Below are positions 55,874 to 64,000 of a stretch of 64,000 nucleotides of DNA, piece after piece; the stretch's first letter is position 1; every line of letters starts with the position of its first letter. A program made the position numbers and the translations under genes. The DNA is taken from positions 1,178,001 to 1,242,000 of the forward strand of contig NZ_CP019388.1 of assembly GCF_001971725.1 (NCBI RefSeq), read 5' to 3'. The notes under the pieces are model-generated. The model was not told where the DNA came from. It was given only the letters and a program-made list of their open reading frames with translations, and ran no database searches. The DNA is from Winogradskyella sp. J14-2 (lineage in GTDB: Bacteria > Bacteroidota > Bacteroidia > Flavobacteriales > Flavobacteriaceae).

Positions 55874-57153
55874 TGCTAAGAGAAAACCAAAGACGTTTTA
55901 AATTTGATTGGATAACCATAATCCTTTTTCTTCTATTGGTTGGCTTTGGCTATGTTAATATTTTATCAGCTTCTCATGATGGTGAGGTAACGAGTTACTT
56001 CAACATGTCAGAACTGTATGGAAAACAACTGATTTTTATTGGGTTAACTTTTGTTATCATCCTTCTAATTTTATCGCTTGAGGCTAAGTTTTATGAACGG
56101 TTCTCTAGTATCATCTATTTGGCAGCTATTTTATCGTTACTTGGTCTTTTTGTGTTTGGCAAAGATGTTAATGGTGCACGTTCTTGGTATGGTATAGGCA
56201 GTATGACCATCCAACCCAGTGAATTTGCCAAATTTGCTACGGCCCTAGCCGTTGCAAAGTACATAAGCGATATACAAACTAACATGAAAACCTTAAAGGA
56301 TCAAATTCGTGTTGCTGCTATAATATTTATTCCCGCTTTACTAATTTTATTGCAAAATGATGCAGGTAGCACTATAGTTTATTTAGCTTTTTTCTTTGTG
56401 TTTTACAGAGAGGGCCTACAGCAAATCTATTTGGTAATTGTTATTTCACTTATCGTATTAGCTGTGCTTTCTTTAAAATTTGGTATTATAGCCACCACCA
56501 TAGTGGCATTAATCGTACTCACAATACGTTATTTTTTTAGAAAAAAGAAACGCGCTTCAAAACTTCAATATGTCCTTGTTTTATGTATTGCTGTTGCATT
56601 TGCCTATGGTGTAAAACTATTTTATGAGCACGGATTACAAACACATCAACAAAACAGAATTAGTCTTTGGTTACGTCTAGAAAAAGATCCTGTAAAGCTC
56701 GAACGAATGAGAAAAGCTGAGGCTTATAACCTCATTCAATCAGAAGAGGCTATAAGCTCTGGTGGGTTAACGGGAAAAGGATTTTTTGAAGGTACTCGAA
56801 CTACTGGGAAGTTTGTTCCTGAACAAGAAACAGATTATATATTTAGTACTGTTGGCGAAGAATGGGGTTTTTTGGGCAGTAGCGCTGTTGTACTTTTATT
56901 TGTTTTTCTGATCGTACGAGTTTTATATCTGGCCGAAGCTCAAAAATCGCAATTTAGTCGTGTATACGGTTACAGTGTTGCTTCAATCCTCTTTATTCAT
57001 TTTACCATAAACATTGGTATGGTAATGGGCTTAATACCAACAGTTGGCATACCACTTCCTTTCTTTAGTTATGGCGGCTCTGGCCTTTGGGGATTTACTA
57101 TATTATTGTTTATTTTTATTAAACTTGATAGCAATAAAATAAACGAGTGGTAA
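55873..57153 (+). CDS. rodA: Rod-shape-determining protein RodA
   Basis: The 426-residue SEDS-family glycosyltransferase has about ten membrane helices. Conserved blocks include GARSWYGIGSMTIQPSEFAK (about 107-126), FVPEQETDYIFSTVGEEWGFLG, and a late GLIPTVGIPLPFFSYGGSGL. It polymerises glycan strands together with PBP2. It is the last gene of the mre operon, starting within the last codon of mrdA. No terminator is apparent immediately downstream. Confidence 0.97.
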   Translation: MLRENQRRFKFDWITIILFLLLVGFGYVNILSASHDGEVTSYFNMSELYGKQLIFIGLTFVIILLILSLEAKFYERFSSIIYLAAILSLLGLFVFGKDVNGARSWYGIGSMTIQPSEFAKFATALAVAKYISDIQTNMKTLKDQIRVAAIIFIPALLILLQNDAGSTIVYLAFFFVFYREGLQQIYLVIVISLIVLAVLSLKFGIIATTIVALIVLTIRYFFRKKKRASKLQYVLVLCIAVAFAYGVKLFYEHGLQTHQQNRISLWLRLEKDPVKLERMRKAEAYNLIQSEEAISSGGLTGKGFFEGTRTTGKFVPEQETDYIFSTVGEEWGFLGSSAVVLLFVFLIVRVLYLAEAQKSQFSRVYGYSVASILFIHFTINIGMVMGLIPTVGIPLPFFSYGGSGLWGFTILLFIFIKLDSNKINEW

Positions 57154-57267
57154 AAAAGACACCTAGTAAAGATAAACTACTATAATACTAACCAAATTTT
57201 ACGCTCTATTTTTCTGTAATCTAAGCACAATAATCACAGAAACTATTTAGTTAGTATGTAACAACCT

Positions 57268-57378
57268 ATGAAAAAATTTACCAATATAGTGTATCTGTTA
57301 CTGGTGTCTTTAACTTTTATTACATCCTCGTTGCAACTGGCTGACTCTATTACCTGGGCAACCGTTCCTTTTTTGTAA
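57268..57378 (+). CDS. Possible small membrane or secreted peptide (36 residues)
   Basis: A short frame opens MKKFTNIVYLLLVSL, has one hydrophobic stretch, and ends ATVPFL. It lies in the 252-base gap between the convergent rodA and isocitrate dehydrogenase genes. It looks like a signal peptide or single-helix protein, or the remains of a longer gene. There is no recognisable promoter and no homology that I can name. Nothing else is seen in this gap. Confidence 0.3.
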   Translation: MKKFTNIVYLLLVSLTFITSSLQLADSITWATVPFL

Positions 57379-57405
57379 AACAACTAGAAGACAAAAATCT
57401 TTTAC

Positions 57406-58842
57406 TTATTGCCCTTGACCTAAAGAATAGCCTCTTATACCATCAAACGTATATAAGTTCTCTGTTTTGATAGCATCTATACCATGATCTATAGCTGACT
57501 GTAAAATGTCTACAATTTTTATTTTAGGCAATTCTTCCCCTTCTTTTGCAATATATCTACATCGCCAATGATCCGTACAAAATGTTTCCTTAAAACCATT
57601 AGGCCAAACCTTAATACCTCTATTGGTAATCATAGATAACTCTAACGCATCGTTATTAAGTTTTTGGAGTTTCTCTGCGAGAATGTCTGCGTCATATCCA
57701 TGCCAATCTACAAACAAGTCTACACCAACAACCTTTTTGTTTTTAGAAGGCTTTCTTTGATACTTTGGTAATATTAGTGGTGTATTGTCTTTAAAAGAAA
57801 CCTCTGGTAATTGCGTTGGTTTATTACCTAAATTATCAATAACCGCTTCTGCAAATGCTTTTGTACCTACACGTTTTGTACTCATTACAGAGTCGTAAAT
57901 ATCGTTAGTATGCACACCGTCTTCTATAGTACGTAACCAAGCATTCTGAATTTTCTCGGCTACTGAATTTTGCCCTACATGATTTAACATCATTACGGCA
58001 CCATTTATTAACCCAGAAGGGTTTGCAATATCTTTGCCTGCAATATCTGGTGCAGAGCCATGGATAGCTTCAAACATGGCACATTCTTGTCCTATGTTTG
58101 CAGAGCCTGCTAAACCAACTGAACCTGTTATTTGCGCTGCAATGTCTGACATGACATCTCCATAAAGATTAGGCATCACAATAACATCAAAATCTTCTGG
58201 TGAGTCTGCTAGCAATGCTGCTCCTATATCTACGATCCAGTGTTCATTTATGATATCTGGATATCGTGCTGCTACCTCATCGAAAACTTTATGAAATAAA
58301 CCGTCGGTTTGCTTCATAATATTATCTTTTGTAAAACAGGTTACTTTTTTTCTGCCGTATTTTTTTGCATACTCAAATGCGTAGGTTACGATTTTCTCGC
58401 AACCTGGGCGGCTAATGAGCTTTAAACACTGCACAACTTCATCTGTTTGCTGGTGTTCTATACCAGCATATAAATCTTCTTCGTTCTCTCTTATAATAAC
58501 TACATCCATTTCTGGGTGTTTTGTAGTTACAAATGGATGCAAACTACGACACGGTCTTACATTAGAATACAATCCTAAGGTCTTACGCATGGTTACATTT
58601 AAGCTTTTATAACCACCGCCTTGAGGTGTTGTTATTGGCGCTTTTAACAACACTTTGTTTTTTCTAATAGACTCCCAAGCTTCGTTTGATATCCCAGTAG
58701 AATTACCAGATAAATATACTTTTTCTCCTACTTCAATTTCCTCGAAAGTTAGATCTGCTCCCGCAGCGTTTAGGATATTGAGGGTTGCATCCATAATTTC
58801 AGGACCAATACCATCACCTTTTGCTAGTGCTATTTTTATCAT
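57406..58842 (-). CDS. icd: Isocitrate dehydrogenase (Thermus-type, extended C-terminus)
   Basis: The 478-residue protein belongs to the isocitrate/isopropylmalate dehydrogenase family. It opens with IALAKGDGIGPEIM, has substrate-site text RENEEDLYAGIEH near 119-131, and ends with an extra domain of about 130 residues, as in the long homodimeric enzymes of the Thermus type. The coenzyme motif is HGSAPDIAG with D266-I267. NADP enzymes such as E. coli Icd have Lys-Tyr at these positions, so NAD is the more likely coenzyme. It oxidises isocitrate to 2-oxoglutarate in the citrate cycle. Automatic annotation probably says NADP-dependent. Confidence 0.9.
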   Translation of the reverse strand: MIKIALAKGDGIGPEIMDATLNILNAAGADLTFEEIEVGEKVYLSGNSTGISNEAWESIRKNKVLLKAPITTPQGGGYKSLNVTMRKTLGLYSNVRPCRSLHPFVTTKHPEMDVVIIRENEEDLYAGIEHQQTDEVVQCLKLISRPGCEKIVTYAFEYAKKYGRKKVTCFTKDNIMKQTDGLFHKVFDEVAARYPDIINEHWIVDIGAALLADSPEDFDVIVMPNLYGDVMSDIAAQITGSVGLAGSANIGQECAMFEAIHGSAPDIAGKDIANPSGLINGAVMMLNHVGQNSVAEKIQNAWLRTIEDGVHTNDIYDSVMSTKRVGTKAFAEAVIDNLGNKPTQLPEVSFKDNTPLILPKYQRKPSKNKKVVGVDLFVDWHGYDADILAEKLQKLNNDALELSMITNRGIKVWPNGFKETFCTDHWRCRYIAKEGEELPKIKIVDILQSAIDHGIDAIKTENLYTFDGIRGYSLGQGQ

Positions 58843-58868
58843 AATTGTGTTTAGTTATTAATACACTG

Positions 58869-58876
58869 CAAAGATG
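58869..58876 (-). promoter_or_regulatory. Weak -7-like element of the isocitrate dehydrogenase gene
   Basis: CATCTTTG on the minus strand is one base from TAnnTTTG and lies 27 bases before the ATG at 58842. No -33 TTTG is present, so confidence is low. Confidence 0.3.
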
Positions 58877-58948
58877 ACATTCCTTTTTTATATATTTTTA
58901 TATATGTTTAATATAGTATACATAAAAATTATTTATGTATTCTTTCGT

Positions 58949-58997
58949 AAAAAAGACCCATACTACATAAATTGAATTTTTGCAGACATAGGTCTTT
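58949..58997 (-). terminator. Probable terminator after valS
   Basis: On the minus strand AAAGACCTAT pairs with ATGGGTCTTT (one G-U) around a loop of about 26 bases, followed by a U-run (A-run 58949-58954). It lies just past the valS stop at 59019. Confidence 0.7.
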
Positions 58998-59018
58998 ATC
59001 TTTTTTAAGAAACTTTAA

Positions 59019-61652
59019 CTATTTGAAACTGTCTAAACTCGCTTTAATCGTTTCAATTTTAGCAAGAGCATCAGCTTCTTTTTTCTTTTCTGAGACCACA
59101 ACTTGCTCTGGCGCATTGTTTACGAAGCGCTCATTTGATAGCTTCTTTTGTACGGATTTTAAGAATCCTTCTGTATAATTTAACTCTTCGGTTAACTTTT
59201 TAATTTCAGCCTCAACATCTATACTACCTTCCATTGGAATGAAGTATTCATTAGATTTTACTCTAAAAGTCAACGCGCCATCAATAGGTTTGTTTACATA
59301 ATCAAAGCTACATAGATTACCCATTTTAGCAATAACCTCATCGAACGAGGTCTCGGCGTTTTCATTATTTACAACTGAGAATCCAATAGCGTCTTTAAAA
59401 GCAATATTCTTTTGTTTTCTAATGTTTCTGATACCAGAAATTACATCAGATGCAAAATCGAACTGAGAAATTAATGCTTCATTCGCCTCTTTTTGAGCTG
59501 GCCATTTTGCTATGATTAAGGCTTCTTCTGGTGTTCTTGATTTTATAGATTGCCATATTTCTTCAGTGATAAATGGCATAAATGGATGCATAATTTTTAA
59601 GTTGTCTTCAAATAGTGCGATTAACTTATAGTATGTTTTTGCATCAATTGGCTCACCATAAGCTGGTTTTACAATCTCTAGTAACCATCCGCAGAAATCA
59701 TCAAAAATCAATTTGTAAATGGCCATTAATGCATCGCTAAGGCGGTATTTACTAAAATGGTCCTCAATCTCTACTAATACTTTTTGGAATTTAGCCTGGT
59801 ACCACTCTAAACCAATTTTGCTAGATTGTGGTTGCTCTATTTTATCGGACACTTCCCAAAGTGTTGTTAGATAAAAGGCATTCCAAACTTTATTTCCGAA
59901 ACCTTTACCTTGTTGGCATAAAGCTTCGTCAAACAACAAATCGTTACCTGCTGCGGAACTCAATAGCAAGCCCACTCTCACACCATCTGCACCATATTCT
60001 TCAATAAGTTTTAAAGCATCTGGTGAGTTGCCAAGCGACTTTGACATTTTTCGTCTTTGCTTGTCTCTTACCAATCCTGTGAGGTAGACGTTTTCAAATG
60101 GTCTCTGATCTTTGTACTCGTAACCAGCAATAATCATACGCGCTACCCAAAAGAATAGAATGTCTGGACCTGTTACCAAATCATTGGTTGGGTAATAGTA
60201 TTTTATATCTTGGTTTTCTGGATTTCGTATTCCATCAAAAACACTTATTGGCCATAACCAAGATGAAAACCATGTGTCTAGTGCGTCAGTTTCTTGCTTT
60301 AAGTCTGAAGTTTGAAGCTCGAAGTTTGAAGTTCTTTCCTTGGCCAACTCAAGCGCTTCTTCAATGCTTTCGGCAACTACAAAATCTTCTTTCCCGTCGC
60401 CATAGTAATACGCAGGAATTTGTTGTCCCCAAAGCAATTGGCGCGAAATATTCCAATCTCTGATATTCTCCATCCAGTGACGGTACGTATTTTCAAACTT
60501 CTTTGGAAATAATTTCACCTCACCATTGGTAAGAACAGCATCTAAAGCTGGTTTTGCTAGGTCTTCCATTTTTAAGAACCATTGGTCGCTTAAACGCGGC
60601 TCTATAATCGCTTTTGTACGCTCAGAAATGCCAACACGATTTGTGTAATCTTCAATTTTTTCAATTTGCCCTAGAGATTCTAGCTCCTTAACAATAGCTT
60701 TTCGAACAGCGAAACGATCCTGTCCTTCGTAATGCATTCCATAACTGTTCAAGGTAGCATCTTCGTTAAAGATATCTATGACTTCTAGATTATGCTTATC
60801 GCCTAAGACTTTATCATTCTCATCGTGTGCTGGTGTTACTTTTAAACAACCCGTACCAAATTCTACATCTACATAATCATCTTCAATAATTGGAATTACA
60901 CGTTTACAAATCGGTACAATTGCTTTTTTACCTTTAAGATTTTGATGTCTTGGATCGTTTGGGTTAATACAAATTGCTGAGTCACCTAAAATAGTTTCTG
61001 GTCGTGTTGTTGCAATCGTTAAAGTTTCATCGGAACCTTCAATTTTATAGTTTACATAGTAAAGCTTTCCTTGTTTTTCAACATACTCTACTTCTTCATC
61101 AGACAATGTTGTTTTAGCTTCTGGATCCCAATTTACCATTCTGTAACCACGGTAAATTAAGCCTTTGTTGTACAAATCTACAAACACCTTTATTACGGCT
61201 TCAGACATATCATCATCCATTGTAAATTTGGTTCTATCCCAATCGCAAGAACATCCTAATTTCTTTAATTGCTCAAGGATAACTCCGCCATATTCATGCG
61301 TCCAATCCCATGCATGTTTTAGAAATTCGTCACGTGTTAAATCATTTTTATCTATGCCTTGCTCTTTTAACTTGGCAACAACTTTAGCTTCTGTAGCAAT
61401 AGATGCGTGATCTGTACCAGGAACCCAACATGCATTTTTACCCAACAAACGCGCACGACGAATTAGCACATCTTGAATGGTATTATTGAGCATGTGTCCC
61501 ATATGTAAAACGCCTGTAACGTTTGGTGGCGGAATTACTATGGTGTAAGGCTCCCTATTATCTGGAGTAGAATGAAAATACTTGTGCTGCATCCAGTAGT
61601 TGTACCATTTTTTTTCTACTGACAATGCATTATATTTTGATGAAATTTCCAT
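59019..61652 (-). CDS. valS: Valyl-tRNA synthetase
   Basis: The 877-residue class I synthetase has the HIGH motif as HMGH ([15 protein letters not shown], about 41-55) and the KMSKS motif intact ([11 protein letters not shown], near 540). An editing domain lies between them (about 195-345), and GTDHASIA is seen near 79-86. The C-terminal coiled arm that binds the tRNA elbow covers about 810-877. It charges tRNA-Val. It is monocistronic with a terminator, and its promoter -7 element (TACTTTTG) is at 61682-61689. Confidence 0.98.
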   Translation of the reverse strand: MEISSKYNALSVEKKWYNYWMQHKYFHSTPDNREPYTIVIPPPNVTGVLHMGHMLNNTIQDVLIRRARLLGKNACWVPGTDHASIATEAKVVAKLKEQGIDKNDLTRDEFLKHAWDWTHEYGGVILEQLKKLGCSCDWDRTKFTMDDDMSEAVIKVFVDLYNKGLIYRGYRMVNWDPEAKTTLSDEEVEYVEKQGKLYYVNYKIEGSDETLTIATTRPETILGDSAICINPNDPRHQNLKGKKAIVPICKRVIPIIEDDYVDVEFGTGCLKVTPAHDENDKVLGDKHNLEVIDIFNEDATLNSYGMHYEGQDRFAVRKAIVKELESLGQIEKIEDYTNRVGISERTKAIIEPRLSDQWFLKMEDLAKPALDAVLTNGEVKLFPKKFENTYRHWMENIRDWNISRQLLWGQQIPAYYYGDGKEDFVVAESIEEALELAKERTSNFELQTSDLKQETDALDTWFSSWLWPISVFDGIRNPENQDIKYYYPTNDLVTGPDILFFWVARMIIAGYEYKDQRPFENVYLTGLVRDKQRRKMSKSLGNSPDALKLIEEYGADGVRVGLLLSSAAGNDLLFDEALCQQGKGFGNKVWNAFYLTTLWEVSDKIEQPQSSKIGLEWYQAKFQKVLVEIEDHFSKYRLSDALMAIYKLIFDDFCGWLLEIVKPAYGEPIDAKTYYKLIALFEDNLKIMHPFMPFITEEIWQSIKSRTPEEALIIAKWPAQKEANEALISQFDFASDVISGIRNIRKQKNIAFKDAIGFSVVNNENAETSFDEVIAKMGNLCSFDYVNKPIDGALTFRVKSNEYFIPMEGSIDVEAEIKKLTEELNYTEGFLKSVQKKLSNERFVNNAPEQVVVSEKKKEADALAKIETIKASLDSFK

Positions 61653-61681
61653 ATTTGGTATCGTTTTTGCTAAGTAACTGA

Positions 61682-61710
61682 CAAAAGTACTTATATTTAT
61701 TTTTTTGAAA
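61682..61710 (-). promoter_or_regulatory. Promoter of valS
   Basis: TACTTTTG on the minus strand (61689-61682) matches TAnnTTTG and lies 30 bases before the ATG. The -33 candidate is TTTC at 61710-61707, with 17-base spacing. Confidence 0.55.
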
Positions 61711-61782
61711 AATTATTACCTTGGTTAATATATATGTAATGCTTTAAATTCTGTTAAATAGCGTGCATTATATCTAATTAAT

Positions 61783-61813
61783 TTTGATGGGAATTAAAAA
61801 GTAAGTAGTTTTG
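61783..61813 (+). promoter_or_regulatory. Promoter of the DUF1573 gene
   Basis: TTTG (61783-61786), 19 bases, then TAGTTTTG (61806-61813): both elements match the Bacteroidota consensus. The ATG follows 23 bases later. This is among the clearest promoters in the window. Confidence 0.8.
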
Positions 61814-61836
61814 ATAGTATCAATTTAAAAATTTAA

Positions 61837-62268
61837 ATGATGAAAAATTTTATAGCCATTCTATTTGTAGGTTTAATAAGTTTTGGATCTTTTGGCCAGG
61901 AGAAGAAAGTAGCTAAGATAGAATTTAAAACCACAGTCATTGATTACGGAACTATTGAAAAAGGTGCCGACGGTGTAAGAACATTTGAGTTTACCAACAC
62001 AGGAAATGCTCCTTTAGTAATATCTAATGTAAAATCTACTTGCGGTTGTACAGTACCTAAAAAACCTAAAGAACCAATTATGCCAGGCGAAACAGGTGAA
62101 ATTGAAGTAAAGTATGACACAAAGAGAGTTAATCCAATTAGAAAAACCATTACAGTGTTTTCTAACGCTGAAACTCCAACAGTTGCTTTAAAAATAAAAG
62201 GTCTCGTTGTAGATCCTGACAAGACGAGTGTTTTAGAAAAAAAAGAAAAAAGTATGATTGAGCAATAA
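61837..62268 (+). CDS. DUF1573 secreted protein
   Basis: The 143-residue protein has a signal peptide (MMKNFIAILFVGLISFGSF, then GQ; the second ATG is equally possible). An immunoglobulin-like DUF1573 domain follows, with YGTIEKGADGVRTFEFTNTG and the conserved Cys-x-Cys strand STCGCTVPKKP, then PGETGEIEVKYDTKR. Such domains are common in Bacteroidota exported proteins, and their function is unknown. It is convergent with the aspartyl protease gene, and a shared hairpin lies between the stops. Confidence 0.93.
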   Translation: MMKNFIAILFVGLISFGSFGQEKKVAKIEFKTTVIDYGTIEKGADGVRTFEFTNTGNAPLVISNVKSTCGCTVPKKPKEPIMPGETGEIEVKYDTKRVNPIRKTITVFSNAETPTVALKIKGLVVDPDKTSVLEKKEKSMIEQ

Positions 62269-62288
62269 ACTCAACTTTCTATAAATTT

Positions 62289-62315
62289 AATAAGCCCTCA
62301 ATTTGAGGGCTTATT
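62289..62315. terminator. Bidirectional terminator hairpin overlapping the aspartyl protease 3' end
   Basis: AATAAGCCCTCAA and TTGAGGGCTTATT form a near-perfect palindrome. On the plus strand it is followed by a T-rich run (TTATTTCTTTTT), ending the DUF1573 transcript. It includes the last codons and stop of the convergent gene (stop at 62298-62300), so the hairpin is partly coding on the minus strand. Confidence 0.85.
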
Positions 62316-63653
62316 TCTTTTTAAAGCGTTATCTAGCTTAAACCTATAGTTCTTCACAGCTCCATAACGCTCAACTTTTAGCCTTACAAGTTTACCTGTT
62401 TCGCCAAACAAAATTTCGTTTATTTGGTTTAGCTTCATGTTGTAGACTTCCTTACCATTAATACCTAATACAATATCACCAACCCTTAGACCAGATGCGT
62501 ATGCATTAGAAGATTGGCGTAATTCTACTATTCTATACATTGGCTTTAGCAACATTCTATGACTTATAGATACATCTATCTTTACAACATTAGGATTGTA
62601 TGTATCACTATAACCATCTGTTGAAGGAAGCTCTACGCGTTCATTTACAAACATGCTACCATTATACTCTAACACAATACCACTGTTATTGTAGACAAAT
62701 GGTTTTTTAAAATAACTATTCTTTTTAAAATGCATCTTTTTATTAGTATAGTCTATATACATATTAAAACGCTTTAAGATATCACCACCTACGCTACCAT
62801 TTCTATCTTTATAAACTTTGGTAATATCTACAGATGCAGAATCTGGGTAAGCAACATTTACATTATCGAGATGAGTATCACTCAATAAAAACTTATTAAT
62901 CTTAGACCTTTTACCATACACTGATCCGCTTAACCCCTTACCCAAATAGTCTCTAAAAAAAAGTGAATCATAGGTTTGTAACCCTTTCGCTTTATCTTCA
63001 AATAGCCATAGCGCATCGCTGCTTCCTGTATCAATGAGAAGTTTCACCTTTTTCTCAGTACCGTTTTGGTTAATCTTTGCATCTAAATAAGGCCTTTTAT
63101 CGTAAATCTCTATTGGAATGGTTTGCCACCTTTTTGATGCTTTTGGTTTAAAAAACTCAGGCTTATGTAGTCGAATATATTTTGAATTGTAATTAATCTC
63201 TACCACAAAATCCTTAAACACATCAAACCCAATTATGCCATGAACAGCAACACCAAGCCTTGACGTAAAATTTATATCTGCATCAAAAACCACGTACAGA
63301 TCTTGACTACTACCAATAGCATCTCCGATTTTAAACCTATTGTAGGTCGATTTTAGCGCTTCAATTTTTCCGTCTGCACCTAAGCCATGTAAGTAAAAAG
63401 TTTTAGTGTTTTTTAAATCGATAGAATCATTGGGTGAAAGATTAAACAGTATTGGTTTACTAACTCCTGTATCTAAAACAAAAGATAATTCGATACCATT
63501 AATCTCTACAGGCACCACAATAAGATTAGCTGCAAATTCGAAATTAATTTTCTGGCTTACCTTCTCTTTTAAGAAGAACTGACCTTGAGCGCCAATAAAC
63601 CAGACGTTTACACAAATTTGCAGCACTAGTAAATGTAAACAGGATCTTTTCAA
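62298..63653 (-). CDS. Secreted two-lobed aspartyl protease with C-terminal PDZ domain
   Basis: The 451-residue protein has a signal peptide (about 1-25) from a TTG start; no usable ATG exists in this frame upstream. Two retropepsin-like lobes are visible. The first has DTG at 61-63 (SFVLDTGVSKPILF) and HGIIGFD near 139; the second has DTGSS at 208-212 and VGGDILKRF. Each DTG is followed by the hydrophobic-hydrophobic-Gly element of clan AA proteases, so two half-sites are on one chain. A PDZ domain (about 370-450) ends it (YASGLRVGDIVLGINGKEVY). It is probably a periplasmic protease; the substrate is unknown. Confidence 0.9.
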   Translation of the reverse strand: MKRSCLHLLVLQICVNVWFIGAQGQFFLKEKVSQKINFEFAANLIVVPVEINGIELSFVLDTGVSKPILFNLSPNDSIDLKNTKTFYLHGLGADGKIEALKSTYNRFKIGDAIGSSQDLYVVFDADINFTSRLGVAVHGIIGFDVFKDFVVEINYNSKYIRLHKPEFFKPKASKRWQTIPIEIYDKRPYLDAKINQNGTEKKVKLLIDTGSSDALWLFEDKAKGLQTYDSLFFRDYLGKGLSGSVYGKRSKINKFLLSDTHLDNVNVAYPDSASVDITKVYKDRNGSVGGDILKRFNMYIDYTNKKMHFKKNSYFKKPFVYNNSGIVLEYNGSMFVNERVELPSTDGYSDTYNPNVVKIDVSISHRMLLKPMYRIVELRQSSNAYASGLRVGDIVLGINGKEVYNMKLNQINEILFGETGKLVRLKVERYGAVKNYRFKLDNALKRNKPSN

Positions 63654-63766
63654 GACATGTTAGATTTTATGGAATTTACAAATCTTTAACCAACCACATA
63701 TTTTTGACGTTATTTTTTGTAGAAACTTTAAGAAATTTCGGAACTTAGCACTCTAATTATTTTATC

Positions 63767-64000
63767 ATGCCAAAAATTTCCGAGAAAGGTATTAATATGC
63801 CAGAGTCGCCCATTAGAAAATTGGTGCCATATGCTGAAGAAGCGCACAAACAAGGAAAAACCGTTTACTATTTAAATATAGGACAACCAGATATTAAAAC
63901 GCCTACTATTGCCTTAGATGCTGTTAAAGTGCACTCTTTAGATATCCTAGCCTATTCTAGATCTGAAGGCTCTGAGGAGTACAGAAAGAAAATTGCAAAG
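63767..64000 (+). CDS. Class I/II aminotransferase, C-terminus beyond the window
   Basis: The first 78 codons are present. They begin MPKISEKGINMPESPIRKL and continue through NIGQPDIKTP and YSRSEGSEEYRKKIAK, the N-terminal strands of a pyridoxal-phosphate aminotransferase of the aspartate aminotransferase (type I) fold. The PLP lysine lies beyond the window. The precise substrate, aspartate or another amino acid, cannot be told. It is divergent from the aspartyl protease gene. Confidence 0.88.
   Translation, partial: MPKISEKGINMPESPIRKLVPYAEEAHKQGKTVYYLNIGQPDIKTPTIALDAVKVHSLDILAYSRSEGSEEYRKKIAK

Overview
The window reads as one chromosomal segment of a member of the Flavobacteriaceae (Bacteroidota), probably marine; I cannot fix the genus. 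The evidence is the complete gliding/type IX secretion core gldK-gldL-gldM-gldN, a secreted protein with a type A T9SS sorting domain, a flavobacterial exosortase F pair, AT-rich DNA, weak Shine-Dalgarno signals, and recurring Bacteroidota-type promoters (TTTG or TTG, about 19-21 bases, then TAnnTTTG). There is no sign of phage, insertion sequence, plasmid or CRISPR array.

Layout. 1-761 is a truncated universal stress protein. 954-7222 (minus) is a compact five-gene unit: STAS-like protein, triple-PAS histidine kinase, stand-alone receiver, T9SS-exported surface protein and a second surface protein, ending in a strong terminator. 7366-9738 is a PAS-PAS-GAF sigma-54 activator. 10121-10193 is an initiator tRNA-Met. 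10310-17109 holds a leucine-rich-repeat protein and an RND efflux operon (adaptor, pump, outer-membrane channel) with a small CPXCG zinc ribbon at its end. 17248-20773 holds an ABC-F ATPase, a DUF983 protein and an FAD oxidoreductase. 20874-25550 is gldK-L-M-N with its own promoter and terminator. 25711-29391 is topA followed by a ureohydrolase-fold protein that has lost metal ligands.

30180-39088 (plus) runs miaB, two secreted proteins of unknown role, a sensor-less sigma-54 activator, lptE, a TPR protein, secG and groES-groEL: a run of envelope biogenesis, export and folding genes. 39241-42738 (minus) holds an MliC-like lysozyme inhibitor, an amidohydrolase lipoprotein and an M20 peptidase. 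42955-46901 (minus) is a probable metal, likely copper, cluster: a HYC_CC_PP-type protein, an HMA-MauE membrane protein, a TonB-dependent receptor with a Cys-Cys plug motif, and an HMA protein. 46951-47923 is the exosortase F pair.

48015-57153 contains a GAF protein related to free-methionine sulfoxide reductase, an ABC permease, purH, and the cell-elongation operon mreB-mreC-mreD-mrdA-rodA. 57406-63653 contains isocitrate dehydrogenase (coenzyme motif of the NAD type), valS, a DUF1573 protein and a two-lobed aspartyl protease with a PDZ domain. The window closes inside an aminotransferase gene. Several long ORF starts were moved to internal ATG or GTG codons because the longer versions begin with TTG or GTG, or run over promoters or terminators.

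Points most worth a second look are the sensor-to-surface-protein operon, the exosortase pair with no visible substrate, the ureohydrolase pseudoenzyme beside gldK, the metal cluster, and heptamer tandem repeats at two convergent gene junctions.
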